Shown here: positions 23,400 through 36,622 of the stretch, piece after piece | Layout: each line of letters opens with the position of its first letter | Position numbering within the stretch: the first letter of the stretch is position 1 | Assembly: GCF_041734735.1 (NCBI RefSeq) | Contig: NC_134899.1 | Location: 7,541,611-7,605,610 of the forward strand | Direction: 5' to 3' | DNA from: Babylonia areolata | Taxonomy: Eukaryota; Mollusca; Gastropoda; Neogastropoda; Buccinidae | Length of the DNA: 64,000 nucleotides | Position numbers and translations under genes: made by a program | Notes under the pieces: generated by a model | What the model was told of the DNA's origin: nothing | Seen by the model: only the letters and a program-made list of their open reading frames with translations | Database searches by the model: none

Positions 23400-24453
23400 A
23401 TTATGCGCCGATTGTGGATGCATGTTACATGATTTTCTTCTGTTTTGTCAGTGGAATTTTGACTGAATACTGGATCTGTGTATGTGTCTGTGTGTGTCTC
23501 ACTCTGTCTCTGTCTGACGATCTGTCTGCCTCTTTCTGTGTGTGTACCCCCTACCGGGTACTTAAAGAGTATGGACCGATTGAAATTTGTTGCTTGTTTA
23601 GTAATATGATGTGGGGCTTAATCAAGACTCCATTCAATGATATTGATCGGTTGTATTTGTGATATCAGAATAACGTTATAATCTCAATATAGAAAATAAG
23701 TGTAGCGAGGTCTGTGATACATACAGAGTACAACCAACGGTAAAATTTGGCATACAACAAATAGTATATCGATATCAATTCAACAGTCATAGCAAAGCAA
23801 TTCCGATTAAAAAAAAATCACATCTCCACTATTTGAAACACACATACACGTACGCGCGCACGCATACACTGCACCCATGCACCCTTTCTGCATTAAGCGG
23901 ACAATGTATTATCAAATGATAAAGTCAATATGAAGTGATACTAAATTTTTATCTAATAAGGCAAAGTAGCATCAATTAAGAAACATCCATTTGATTTTTT
24001 ATAAAAATATCAATTACATAAGTAAAATTTGCACCTTCTCCAATCCTGAAAAAAGTGGAAGCGTTGGAATTTTTTTTCTTTTTTTTTTAATATCACTTCC
24101 TTCATTTTGTCCCTGCTTACTGTTAATCCTCACTTATTGTAACAGCGGTCACTTCAGTAGTCCGTTCAGTTATGTTTGTCATTCATTTTTAGTTGTTCAG
24201 TTGACATAATGAAAATATCACCAGCGTAGATTAAGCAAAGTAGGTATATATACCTACTTGAGACAGGCTTGACTCGTTTAGATATGTGGTGTCTGAATCC
24301 CGCACATTGATACTGACAACAAAAGTGCATGCTTAGAAGGGTAGCTTTCTAGGCCAGCATACGCATGTTTGACTGTAGTTCGGGTCATCAGTGGAAGTTT
24401 CATACACCGTTTAAATCTATTCCTTCCTACGAACCTTCTACCGGCTACCCCCG

Positions 24454-24454
<1 letters not shown>

Positions 24455-24496
<42 letters not shown>

Positions 24497-24510
24497 CTCT
24501 CAGTCTCACA

Positions 24511-24551
<41 letters not shown>

Positions 24552-24662
24552 GTGTGTGTGTGTGAGGGAAATCTGGTTCTCATCGATGTCATTAATTTTA
24601 CAGTTTGACGTCTGAATGCACCTAAAAGTCTCTCTCTCTCTCTCTCTCTGCAATGGAATTGT

Positions 24663-24695
<33 letters not shown>

Positions 24696-24698
24696 GTG

Positions 24699-24730
<32 letters not shown>
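24455..24730. repeat. compound CT/TA/CA/TG microsatellite cluster
   Basis: (CT)n at 24455, (TA)n to 24496, (CA)n to 24550, then TG, (CT)n at 24631, and two (CA)n blocks at 24665-24693 and 24700-24728. Confidence 0.95.
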
Positions 24731-25067
24731 ACACCCCCGCCGCCACCACAGACTACAGAGCACCGTAATGCCCCAATGCAACCTCACCCAACCGGTGACA
24801 TGCGTTACCTACATAGCATGCCAGTTTACATCTCAAACCCAACGCAATGCATCATTCACACACCCACTACCTTACGCACACAGAAATAGAGAGAGGGGGA
24901 AAGAAAGGGGAGAGGGAGAGAGAAATAACGAATTTGTACTGAAAAAGAGTGAAGTGGAATAAGCGTGTATGGCTCCTTTACATCCAGTCCTCAAAGCAAG
25001 AAGACAACTATGAAATCAATATAATCCCCCCAAAAGTATCAGTTGATAAAAAAAAAAAAAGAGAAGA

Positions 25068-25310
25068 CAAAAAGCAGGCACACTCACGCACACTGATACA
25101 TACCATGTTAATGAACACCGGCATACACTGCATGCACAACAAACAAATGAAAAGCAGGCATACATGCAGGCACACTCGCACACATACATACCATGTTAAT
25201 GTACACATACACTGCACGAAACAAATGAAAAGCAGGCATACATGCAGGCACACTCGCACACATACATACCATGTTAATGTACACATACACTGCATGCACA
25301 ATAAGTGAAA
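25068..25310. repeat. 78-80-bp tandem repeat, three units
   Basis: Units share AAATGAAAAGCAGGCATACA and TACATACCATGTTAATGTAC, spaced 78 then about 80 bases. The first unit is more diverged. Confidence 0.9.
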
Positions 25311-25673
25311 AGCACGCAAACGTGCGGATATACATAAACAAATACAGAGAGAGAGAGAGAGCGATTCTGTGGAATATATCGCGATCCATATAACAGTTTT
25401 ATAATGTTTTGCGGATGTTTGCTTTCAGCTGAGATCTTTTGTATGGCCCTAAATGACAACTTCAGAGCATATCAATTTATGGCCGACTGTCACACATTCC
25501 GTGGGTATGATCATGTCGGGCCTCTGTTGAGGAGATCTCGAGGATGCAGACACCTCCTTCACATGGTGGGCCGGATGATAACGCTGTGAATTAAACAGCA
25601 GGAACATGGTAAGGAAAAGTCAAGTTTTTAACGACTGCACTCATCTGCTGGTAAAAGGACTAAGCAGGTTATT

Positions 25674-25675
<2 letters not shown>

Positions 25676-25747
<72 letters not shown>

Positions 25748-25796
25748 TGATACACATAAACACTCAAACACACTCATACACACACTGACACTGGCG

Positions 25797-25850
<54 letters not shown>
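25676..25850. repeat. compound CT/CA/CG microsatellite
   Basis: (CT)n, (CA)n, GCGCGCGCGC, then another long (CA)n. Open frames in this stretch are low-complexity artefacts. Confidence 0.95.
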
Positions 25851-25851
<1 letters not shown>

Positions 25852-25879
25852 CTAGTACATACACACACTCAAGCGGAGT

Positions 25880-25980
25880 GTTGTCCAAGTAGTGGAAAAA
25901 CGCGGCGTCCGCCTTTTGCGGGAAGCGAGAGAATCAGAGCCAGCCGGCACAGTCGGTGATTCGAGTCCCACCGTCACCTC

Positions 25981-26012
<32 letters not shown>

Positions 26013-26205
26013 TCTTTTTTTTTCCTGCTCACGGCAGTGGCAAAATTATGTAGAAAAATCCACTTCGATAGGAAAACAAATAATTGAATAAATAAATGGA
26101 TACAGACAGAAAAAAAAGGTCAGGTGGCGCCCTCAGTGTAGCGACGAGCTCTCCCGGCCTGGGGAGAGCAGCCCTAATTCACACAGACATTTGTTGTGAC
26201 AAAAA
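25880..26205 (+). repeat. degraded tRNA-derived SINE, plus strand
   Basis: Same family as the copies at 17492 and 49861. A tRNA-like head with box B (GGTGATTCGAGTCCC near 25957) is followed by an expanded poly-T, then the conserved GTAGAAAAATCCAC and GGGGAGAGCAGCCCTAATTC blocks and TTGTGACAAAAAG tail. The central part present in the full copy is missing and replaced by the poly-T. Confidence 0.7.
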
Positions 26206-26449
26206 GACGGAGTCACACACACACACACACACACAGAGAGCGTTGCTTCTTGCAGTAATAGCTAGTGTCATTCATTCAGAGTAGCCTACACCAGGCCAGT
26301 GAACTAAGTGGACGTCAGTACGTGTTAGCATAGATTTAAGAATTTGAAGACTGAAAAAATAGTTACGTGTAATTCATGTATCAGTATACTTCAGCTGCAT
26401 TTTCGTTAAAGAACTTCTGTTTTTAAGACGGAGCAGTAATACGACAATA

Positions 26450-28260
26450 CCTCCAGATGAAGAGCAAAGTACAGCGTGAACAGCGGCGCGCCTACTGGAC
26501 TTTTATCAACTGACATTATATATTGTCGATTCTCCAAAAAGAAACGATTCTGGAGCTACATAAAATTTCTCAGACGCAACAGTACACTGAGGGGTGTCTC
26601 CGTTACGAAATCATGGAAGATTATATGCATCCCCGAAAGAAAAGACCAGCATAATTATTAAACCATCAATACAAGTCGGTCTTCACAAGAGAAAATAACA
26701 GCAACACCCCAACTCCATCCGGAACGCCCTCCACTGCAATGGCCGAGATCACGATCGACGAGGAAGGGGTACGCAAATTGCTGAAGAACATTAACCCATA
26801 TAAAGCAGCGGGACCAGATAAAATCCCAGCAAAAGTGTTGAAAGAATGCGCAAATGAGATCGCGCCCCTGCTTTCTACCATTTTCACTAAATCATTGGCA
26901 GATGGATGTATGCTGGACAACTGGAAAAGGGCGAACGTGAGGGCAGTATTCAAGAAGGGCAACCGTAATTCTGCTGCCAACTACAGACCGGTCTCCCTCA
27001 CCAGCATCTGATGTAAGATGCAAGAACACATCATCGCAAGTAACATCATGCACCATCTGAAGCAACACGAAATTCTTGACGACTCCCAGCATGGGTTTAG
27101 AGCCAGAAGGAGTTGCGAAACCCAACTGTTAACATTATTCCACGACGTCGCCAAAAACCAGGACAGCAAACAACAGACGGATATTGTAATCCTGGACATT
27201 CCCAAAGCCTTTGACAAGGTCCCTCTCAAACGGCTCCTCCGTAAACTGGACCATTATGGTGTACTAGGATCGATGTTGGACTGGATCAAGGCCTTTCTTT
27301 CCGATCGCACCTAGATCGTCTTAGTTGACGGCGAAAAATCTGAGCCAGCACCTGTCATCAGCGGAGTCCCACAACGGACAGTTCTAGGTCCCATCCTATT
27401 TCTTATTTTCATCAACGAACTGCCTCAGAACATCAAGGCCAACATCAGATTGTTCGCTGATGACTGTATAGTCTACTCCACCATTAAGACTATCCAAGAC
27501 TGCACGAGTTCTTAGCACACTGTCCGACTGGGAGCAGCGTTGGGGAATGGAATTCCACCCCGAAAAATGTAATGTCCTCACCAGTTCAACATCAAGAAAC
27601 CCCATCAACTTCAACTACAAACTAAAAGGACACACTCTCGACCACGTCGACAGCTCGAAATATCTTGGCGTCGACATAAGAAGTGACCTCAACTGGAAAT
27701 ATCATGTAACAAGAGTCACCAACAAAGTCAACAGCATGGTCGGCTTTCTGAAAAGAAATCTGAAGACGTCCAACAAAACCACCGAAACCAATGCTTACCT
27801 AACCCTTGTACACCCACACCTGGAGTATTGCTCATCAGTTTGGAGCCCATACAAAGTAGGCCAAAGGGCAAAGATTGAAATGGTGCAAAGAAGAGCAGCA
27901 CGTTATGTATACTATGACTATGGTTGGACCAACAGCATAACATCCATGCTGCAAGAACTAGGATGGGAACCCCTTGAGTCACAACGAAACAGGCAGAGGC
28001 TAACTTTCGTGCACAAGATTGTTTATGGCATTGTGGACATCCCTCCAGACAAATTTCTCAAGAAAGGATCCACCAAAACAAGATCAAACCACCGACACAA
28101 GTTTGCTCACCTCGGCACCTCCTCTGAGGTTCAGTTTTTCCCGTCAACCATTCCTGCCTAGAACTCCCTGCTTGCAACAGCAGTAGAGGTTTCATCCTTA
28201 GTATCATTTAAGAGGGAGATCAATAAAATCCCAATCAGTCTTCTGTCTGCGGGGTGTTAA
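26450..28260 (+). mobile_element. dead Jockey/CR1-like LINE, reverse transcriptase part
   Basis: From 26739 the frame reads a classic RT: EGVRKLLKNINPYKAAGPDK, NYRPVSLTSI, QHGFRARRSCETQLL, KAFDKVPLKRLLRKL, the GVPQ motif, FADDCIVYS, EFHPEKCNVL, SSKYLGVDI and a C-terminal LEYCSSVWSPYKVG block. The 26450-26700 part matches the linker between endonuclease and RT in the copy at 56930-59491 (QRRAYW, KKRFWSYIK). Several in-frame stops and at least one frame change break it. It is 5' truncated; the coding part ends at a TAA at 28258. Confidence 0.9.
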
Positions 28261-28261
28261 A

Positions 28262-28990
28262 CTACAGGTTGAGGATCTTCCAAGAAGCTGTTCTGAGGGT
28301 TAACACATTGGTATTTTTGCCTCGTCTTAATATCAAAATATCTGCCTCAACGTGTTCAGGAAGTTTGTTCTTTTATACGGCGTGCTTTGTGGTGTATGCA
28401 TCAACTCTCTCCCGGCCAGAAAACTCCTGCGTTTTGAATAGATCAGACAAGATGGTATTATTTACCTCCAACTGTTGACATATTTTGAGGAAAGTGTGCA
28501 ACCTGGCCTTGTGTTAAGGATCCTCAAAGGACAGGGACGGTTTGGGTAAATCGGTAAATCAAGCAGGAATGTTCCTGTGTTCTGAGGCTGGTACTGCAGG
28601 CATCATGATACACAGCATCCCTTGCTAAAAGGTCCTCCCTACTTGCTGCCTAAATTCTGTCAGATACTGTTTTTGCCCCGTTGTCATCTCGATCTTTGCA
28701 GACACCTAGAATAGCTGCAAACAATTCTTCTTGTGGTTTGGTTTTTACTGGGAAGTTTATGCATTTTTCTCCGACGGATTATGGACATTAGCAGGGATGC
28801 CACAAAACAGACCGTGGATCCTTGGATCATAGGCAGGCTGAAACTCGTCTGGAACACCATCTGTATTGGCGTTTTGTTTCATCTCTGGATATATCCTAAT
28901 TGTTTTCGCATTTGTACGAAATCTCTGTCCTGCACACTTTAAAATATCACCACGCCTGTGCGCTGTACCGATTCACAGTCTTAGATCCAG
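28262..28990 (-). mobile_element. fossil ORF of an unassigned repetitive element
   Basis: Read on the minus strand, conserved-looking blocks appear in order: EELFAAILGVCKDRDDNGAK, LLARDAVYHDACSTS, FLKICQQLEVNNTILSDLF and KNTNVLTLRTASWKIL. They resemble a multi-copy protein found in marine invertebrate genomes that I associate with mobile elements but cannot name. The copy is broken. It abuts the 3' end of the LINE at 26450-28260 in the opposite orientation, within two bases of the LINE stop codon. Confidence 0.45.
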
Positions 28991-29154
28991 TCTCACCTGA
29001 TCTGGCTGACTATTATCATGGAATTCTTAGCACATGATGCACTTCGCTGCTCTTTCACCTGTAATACACAGAGTATAGAACATTTTATTGCCTTTTTACT
29101 TGTTCATTTAAAATAAATTGTAATATTGACCTTATGTGTTCTCATATTCATCAT

Positions 29155-29277
<123 letters not shown>

Positions 29278-29784
29278 TTCATATATGCATCCTTTAGCCA
29301 GAATAATAACCACAGTTTAAAAAGTTCGCAAGGAAAAATAATCAGCTTTTATCACATTTCCATATCCAAGTTGATAAAGAAAATAAGCCTTACCCAGAAC
29401 TCCATAACGAACGTTATAAATGAAACATAGTTAAAGCATTCCTGCTAACTTTAACAATTTCGTCATAATTACCTTATCGAGATATCAAAATATTATTACA
29501 CAAAATTAATGTGTTACATGGCGAGCTGTGTCATATTTCGTTTGTGTTAAAGAATGAAAACATTCAAGAAAGCACGTTACCATTGCTTTCAGTCCAGTTT
29601 TCTTCTTCGGGGAGATCCGCCGATTCCGCGGGATTTTGAATTTCTTGGTCGGCCATAGTTTTTCAGGGTCGGTTCTTCTTCTTCTTCTTCTTCTTCTTTC
29701 CCTTGACTACCGCCTTCATCATTGTGAAGATTCTGTAGACTGTAAGGGGGTTTGCGTGTTTTTTAGGTTTCCTGAGGTAGAGGT

Positions 29785-30957
29785 TGCTGGGCCAGGGGAG
29801 GGGGGAGGGGGCGGGGGGGTGGGGGGGGTTGAGGGGGGGAGGTATGGGGGGGGGGGGGGGGGGGGGATCAGATTCGGGATTTGAAGCCTTCCAGGGTTGG
29901 GCTGAGGGCAATCTCAGCAGGAAGGCTGTTCCAGTTTGTTATGGTTCGGGGAAAGAAAGATTTTTTTTCTGTACAGCGTCCTGCAGTTGGAGAGGTGGTA
30001 CACTGCTGGATGCGATCCTCGGGTCCCCGTGGATGCTGAAGGATTTTGAGAGGGCTTGTGGCATGTGTTGATGATAAGACTGCCACTATGGAACTTGTAA
30101 AAGTTAACCAGTCTTGCCTTTCTCCTTCGCTCTTTGAGGGGAAACCACTGAAGAGTCTCCATCATGTTTTGCACACTGGATGTTTTCCTGTGTCGATGGG
30201 TCGCCCAGCGAGCAGCCTGGCGTTGTACTGCCTCAAATTTGTTAATGTTCTTCTCTGTATAGGGGTCCCACACAGAGCTGGCATACTCCAAGGTTGGGCG
30301 GACCAGTGTTTGGTAGGCTTGCTGTTTGATGCGCTGGGAGCCTACTTTCAGGTTCCGTCTGAGTAGGCCTAAGGTCTTGTTGGCTCGGTTGGAGACATTG
30401 GAGATGTGGGGGGTCCATCTAAGGTCAGAGGTGATGGTGATGCCGAGGTATTTGGACTTTGCTGACTACATCAAGGGTGTGGCCACGAAAGGTGTACTCT
30501 GATGGTAGGGGGTCTCTCTTCCGGCTCACTCGCAGTGTCTGACATTTGTTTGGATGGAAGCTCATAAGCCACTTCTGCCAGTAGGCTCCCATTCTGCGAG
30601 GCAATCGAGATCCTTTTGTAGGGCTTGCTGGTCGCTGGAGGAGGAGATGGTTTTGTGGCACAGAGTATCATCAGCAAAGAGACGAGCAGTGGAGGACAGT
30701 CCGGTCGGCATGTCGTTGATGTAGAGCAGGAACAGGCAAGGCCCAAGAACAGAGCCTTGGGGGACTCCAGATTCTACAGGAACAGGACTGGAAGTGGCTC
30801 CATCCACCACTACAGACTGCTGTCTGTCTGATAGGAACTTCCTGATCCAGGTGTGTATTTTCTCTGTGATGCCAATGGAGTGGATCTTGTGGAGCAGAAG
30901 GGAGTGGCAGACTTTGTCGAACGCTTTGGAAAAGTCCATGATGAGAGCGTCTGTCTA
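29785..30957 (-). mobile_element. 5'-truncated Jockey/CR1-like LINE, minus strand
   Basis: On the minus strand the frame from 30939 starts MDFSKAFDKVCHSLLLHKI and includes QQSVVVDGATSS, ESGVPQGSVLGPCLFLLYIN and RLFADDTLCHKT (RT motifs). The element continues through EYASSVWDPYTEKNINKFEA and LKERRRKARLVNFYKF to FKSRI and a stop. It then ends in a long run of C (seen as G at 29790-29867 on the plus strand). The frame changes more than once, so it is dead. It is closely related to the LINE at 56563-59495 and shares its C-run 3' end. Confidence 0.9.
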
Positions 30958-31554
30958 TTTTCCGGCTTCAAGGTTACCGGCATTTAGTGTACGCTCCTCG
31001 GTATATCGCGGCAAGCGCAATGCGAAGATAAGAACTACGCTTTTCTGGGTAGCAAACGCCGCCGTTCACACACCGTGTCAACACCTCATTATTATCTGGA
31101 CTGCGCCTGGCGCGGTTGCCGCGAGTTGTATGGTGTACAAGTAGTCAGTAGTTCAGCAAATCAAAGCATTCGAAAACTTAATTTGTTATTTATGACTACA
31201 TACCAAACTTTTGTGCATCCTAGGGTATTTTTCTTGTTATAGATGACTTTATTCTAACCTATGAGAAGAAAAATATATATATTGCAGCGATTTCCATTGA
31301 AAAATTATTTTCGGTAGACTAGAACTACTTCCCACACTGATCTTGTTGATATGCAGCTTCGAAATGTATACCTTTCTTTCTATAACTCAAACCTTTTCCA
31401 TTTATTTGTATAGCTATGATTATTTTCTTGCTTTATGTTTTGTTTTGTTTTATTTCATTTTATTTTTCTTATTTATGTATCCATTTAAAAAGAAAAATCT
31501 CATTCCGTCGACATAAATCCGATTCTAGTTTTGTATGATGTACAAATAGTTTTT

Positions 31555-31562
31555 CACTTCCG
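31555..31562 (-). promoter_or_regulatory. ETS/GABP (NRF-2) motif
   Basis: CACTTCCG is the complement of CGGAAGTG, a full ETS/GABP core, 51 bases upstream of the start codon at 31613. GABP sites of this kind are common in promoters of nuclear genes for mitochondrial proteins. No TATA box is evident. Confidence 0.5.
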
Positions 31563-31612
31563 TTTTTCCGACCGCAACTTGTGCCACAAGGTCGTATCGT
31601 TAGCAAGCCAAA

Positions 31613-32740
31613 ATGTTGACAAAATTTGTTCCTGTGGCCAGAACTTTAAATGCTGTTGCAAGTAAGTGGACGTTTTGCTTGAGAAAGGATTCTGTTTGTA
31701 TTTTAAACTCCAGAGAGACTTCACGAATATTTTCATTCATGATTCAGCCAACCGCACGCTCTGAACATGAAAAGGAGTTTTCGAGCGAAGTAACTGGTTG
31801 TCCCAGCTGTGGGGGAAACACGATTATGTTCTCATGATTATCCGGAGTGCATGTAGTCATGGCTCATATGATTTGAGAAAAATTGTTCTATCTGTGCACG
31901 TAAAGGTAATTTAAGTTATTCCCGCCAGAGGGTGGGTTAAACATTTTTTTTTTTTTTTTTTTTTAAAGGATATTGTCACCAGCACAGCCCATCGTCGAAT
32001 CGGTACGACCTTACTTTGAGTTTGACCCGACTGTGCTTATATTTTGTTTCAGTGAATGCTTCCAACCTTTACTGCAGGAGCCCAAGCAGAAATCCGAAGG
32101 CGGTTTTTGTCAACCAGTTTCGTCCCTTTTAACGTTGCAAATTAAACTGACATGTGCCTTTGAGGCAAAGTTAGACTCGGGTTAGAGGACACGACCATTG
32201 AGTTAGCATTGTTATAGAATATGTCTTTATTACCAAGTGTACTGGGGTCACAAGGAATATTGGGGGGGGGGGGGGGGGGGGGAGGATAGTACATGACAAG
32301 GTATGAACATAAATCGAAAATCATCCACAGACAGAGTAGAAATTAGGATACATACAAGTGCATATCAAGATAAAAACTTGTGCATATTCACACATGCACA
32401 CACTGCACAACACACACACACACACACATGCACGCTCACACACTCTCTCGCACACACACACACACGTTTGAACAGAAGTTGCATATTACATGTGGATGGG
32501 GCTGATGATTAAATCTTAAGGTAGATGGTGGTTGATGATGATGTGTCAGTGAAGTAAATGATGTTCTTAAGCTTTTAACTGATATAAAAGTAGATGTCTG
32601 TTTTGCCCTTTTTTTCAGAATTACACACCAGGTGCAAAATGCAAAATAAAAATAAACTGAATAGATACTGTAATTAATATCATGTATGCAGGGGTGCAAG
32701 TGGTTCCGTCTCATACGGATTTCCGTCTTGATGAAATTTC

Positions 32741-32771
<31 letters not shown>

Positions 32772-32981
32772 GTCCCTATGCTTTTGGTCCGGGAAAGTTT
32801 TGGTCGGAACTTGAATACTGAACTATTCACCGGAAGATGGAACTCTCTTGACTGGTTGACCAGTGCTTAGCTAAACTGAAGCCAGCGCCAGCTGTGTCTG
32901 GCCGCGCGCATTGTGTACGACTCCCATTTTTGCCGCTGGAAGCCGGATGGGACTGTTCGTTGGAAAGCGAGAACAGAGAGA

Positions 32982-33014
<33 letters not shown>

Positions 33015-35527
33015 GCACACACACACACACACTGTTACTTAGCCCTGAAACTCTGTATTTTACCAAGAGAAAAAAATCGCCTAGGACAGAAAATCATAGA
33101 AGACCGGACTTCAGTCTTGCCACTTTTTTCCACTTGCACCCCTGTGTATGGTTGATTTCTCAAATATTACAGTGAGTTTGATGACAAATCTGGAAATGTT
33201 GCATAGCACTTTCTCATTTCCAGCAAATAAGGAAATCAGCTGTCGGCATTGATATGAATTAAAATCTGGTAGATTATGTATAAACCTAATGTGAACTGAA
33301 TAGACCGCTGGAGAGTTCCATGGCCATCTTCGATCTTGCGCATGCGCTCCTAACTTTTACTAGAAATTTGAGCAGTGCCAAAGGCGATCAACATAGACAA
33401 AAGCAGCAAATATGTGCTGTCCTCCATTTCTTCAGTTGATAGCCTTCATTGCTACAACCAAACTCTGGTCAGTGAAGTGCTATGGTATGCACACACATAA
33501 AAGAGCAAAAAATCAGGGGGTGTGGGGGGAAGCCTGCTGTGTCGCACGTTTGGCCATTGTCGATCACCTTTGTCACTCAAAATTTCGGAGAGCCAATCAA
33601 CTTTAAGAACACAGATCATGTGATGAGCCTCTACAAGTCATGTAAGCACGGAACTATCCAGCGGTCTGTTAGTAAATATCACTGCAGTCTTTTGTAGCCA
33701 CTTTGTTTTTCCTGTTGCAACCAAGGACATTTAGGACTTTGGAATATTCATAAGACGTTGAATAAGATATCAGCAATTAAATCATTCAACCTTAGTAGGT
33801 AGGCGCTGAGGATTACCATTCTCCACCTGAGCCTGCCTAGCAGCTGGGCAAAGAAACCCTTTTGCTTAAGCTGGTTCGTCAGCTTGCTATTATGCATGAA
33901 ACTGCTAGGGAAGGGAAGTAACTAGAACTTATTTCCTCACGGGCATATAAAGTTTCACTTCTAAATTTGAACGGTTCATGTGTTTTTTATCAGGTTTTCT
34001 GCATCACTATGGCAAAACATCAAAGGCTTACTGACAGGCGGTGTTCGGATGAAATTATGATGGACTTTGGCAGGGAATTTGACCCAGACAGTGATGATTT
34101 GAATTTCAGTTCATCAATTCATACAATTCTTGGGATAGTGAAGGAGAAGAAAATAGGTCTGGTCTGTTCAAAGTAGTGGACATTTGAATCAAGGAGATAA
34201 CTCACAGACTTCAATATTGAGAGGAGCTTACATTTTACTATTTCTGTTTTTCTTTTAAATTTAAAGCTACAACAGTACAAGTAAAATATTGCATCCATTG
34301 TCTTGCGACTAGCACCTTGTGTCAAAATTATATTTCAATAATCATGTGAAGTTTGGTAGCTATTGGTTAGCGGTTACCGTAAAATAGTGCCTGAAGTGAA
34401 GCACCGGTCCCTGTTGATGCAGCCAGGCCAAAACATGCCAGGCTGGGTGAGCTGCACAGGCAGATGATTTTAATCTTTCTTGTTCTTTGTGGGTGTGAAA
34501 TCACCCACACACGTTTTTTGCTCTGTAGCTTAGGTAATTTTGAAGCCACTTCCATTGAATTTCATTTTGTCCATTATGTATCATACTACATATCAATTGA
34601 AAATTATTTTGTTTTAAACATAAAACAGAAAGAAAGAAACAGTGAACACCCCTGTACATCGTTGGTGTGAGCATGAGCACATGCATACTCTCAAAAAATA
34701 AACCTCCCCCCATCTCCCTTAAATTTTACTGGCCCTTATATAAAGACATGATTAATAAAAATAACTACTGGTTACACAAGAAGTCAGCAGACTTAACAGT
34801 GTTATTGCATTATTGAAGTAGTATGTATTACACATACAAGAAAAGAAAAACCAGGGTGGTGATGTTAAAACTGTAAGAAGGAGAGGACAGAAATGTAATC
34901 GGTTTCTGCTGAAGCTGACTACCCAGTCACTCTTTCACTGAACATTTCCATCTGTCTTCCAAAAGGTTTAGTTGCCCTGGACAATGGAGTAGGTGGGCAT
35001 TTCAAGCCCAGTGTTCATTGTTAATTGTTCTGATTCTAATGATCGCAGAACACCACCTACTAAACCCTAGACTGATAGCAATAATTGCCTAGTTATGGAG
35101 CCAAACTGTTGGGTTTTTTTTGTGTGTGTGGAGGGGGAAATCAAAATTAAGGTCACCAGTTGAGCAGGGCAACAACGATTCAAACTCAAAGGCCACAGAA
35201 TTTGGGACATTATTTTTCTTCTATATTTGTTGATATATCATTAAATTACTTTGTCATGAATAAATTTTTAAAAAAATTTTTAAAAAAAATTACTTTGTCA
35301 TGGACTGTGTTGTAGTTAAGGAAAATTATGAAATAAAATAATTGGTTGTGTGTTATCCCTCAGTCTCTCTCACACTACAAACGGAGACAGCCAACGGATT
35401 GAGCCAAACAAACCAAAAGGTTTATTGATAATAAGCTATCCTTCCCTCAGCCCAACTTAAGCAGTAACATACACACATGTGTGCACTCACGCACACGTGC
35501 ACACTCACACATACACACACACAGAGT

Positions 35528-35567
<40 letters not shown>

Positions 35568-36571
35568 ACAACTGGAGAACACTGGCACAAAATGAGTCAT
35601 GAACTGAATGACGACACACACCAAAAAAAAGAAAAGAAAAGCCAATGACACATAAGCACTTTTGATGTTGTCACTGTGTAAAATAAAATCTTTCTCATAT
35701 GCTATGTGTGGGGAGCTCCCTCAACCCACAGATCAGACTACCTCATCCATGGGCAGTTCCACCTCAGCAGCTTCCCAGCCACTGTCAGCCTGCTCCTTAG
35801 GCAGCGCTGTCTCTCCCACACTGTCATTCCGTGCAGCTCCGGGTTTCCACTATGCCTTGAGACGCGAAGAACACATTGCGGTAGCCCTCTGCCTTCCTCT
35901 CAGCAAAAGCTTGTTTGTTTCAATCCAGAAAAGAATTCAGTCAGATGACATGATCATATACTGTTTATGTTATGTGTGCAGGGCAGCAGGCAGTGCGCTG
36001 CATGGGAGGCCATGCCCCTGCTCACTGGAAGACAGACAGTGAAGTGGCCACTGAGGAGAAGTCACACATGAATGACATGCCAGTGCCTCAGGGATCATGG
36101 CAAGAAAATTACAACCGCAGAAATTCCAAGTGGAATATACAGCTGGGGGTTTCCTTTGCTGCTCTTCTTGTCACCTTGTTTGTGGTGAGTACTTGATCTG
36201 TTGTATAAATTTATTGATAGCTTAAAATCTTAACATAGTATTTGGATATGTCTATCAATAGGACACTGGAAACCAAATTTAGCTTTAGTGACATTTTATT
36301 GCATCTGTTGGTGTGGAGACTGAATGCATATGACTGAATACATTTGATTTTAAAGAAGATGCACAGCATGTATGTTCAAGCAAATGCGTGTGCACAAAGT
36401 GACCTTTTTTCCTCAATTCTTACAAGTAGTTGAGAGGTCATCTAAGTGCTAGTTCTTCAAACGATCTGATATATTGTGGTCAAGTGTGAAGTTAAAGCAC
36501 TTTGCCCAAACCACAGCCAAAAAAAAGTGCCTGACAAAAGTCTTAAAAATTCCAGTCTCTTTTTCTCACTG

Positions 36572-36622
<51 letters not shown>

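Noticed and set aside
25068-25310. Repeat array with regular spacing that might suggest a CRISPR
   Set aside because: Units are contiguous tandem repeats without unique spacers and lie in a eukaryotic genome full of microsatellites.
25404-25589. 61-codon frame after an acceptor-like TTTGCTTTCAG
   Set aside because: No recognisable domain, no donor and no neighbouring exons; likely chance.
33482-33697. Possible THAP-like or host-gene exon
   Set aside because: Belongs to the inverted-repeat element; no cysteine/histidine pattern of a THAP finger could be traced.
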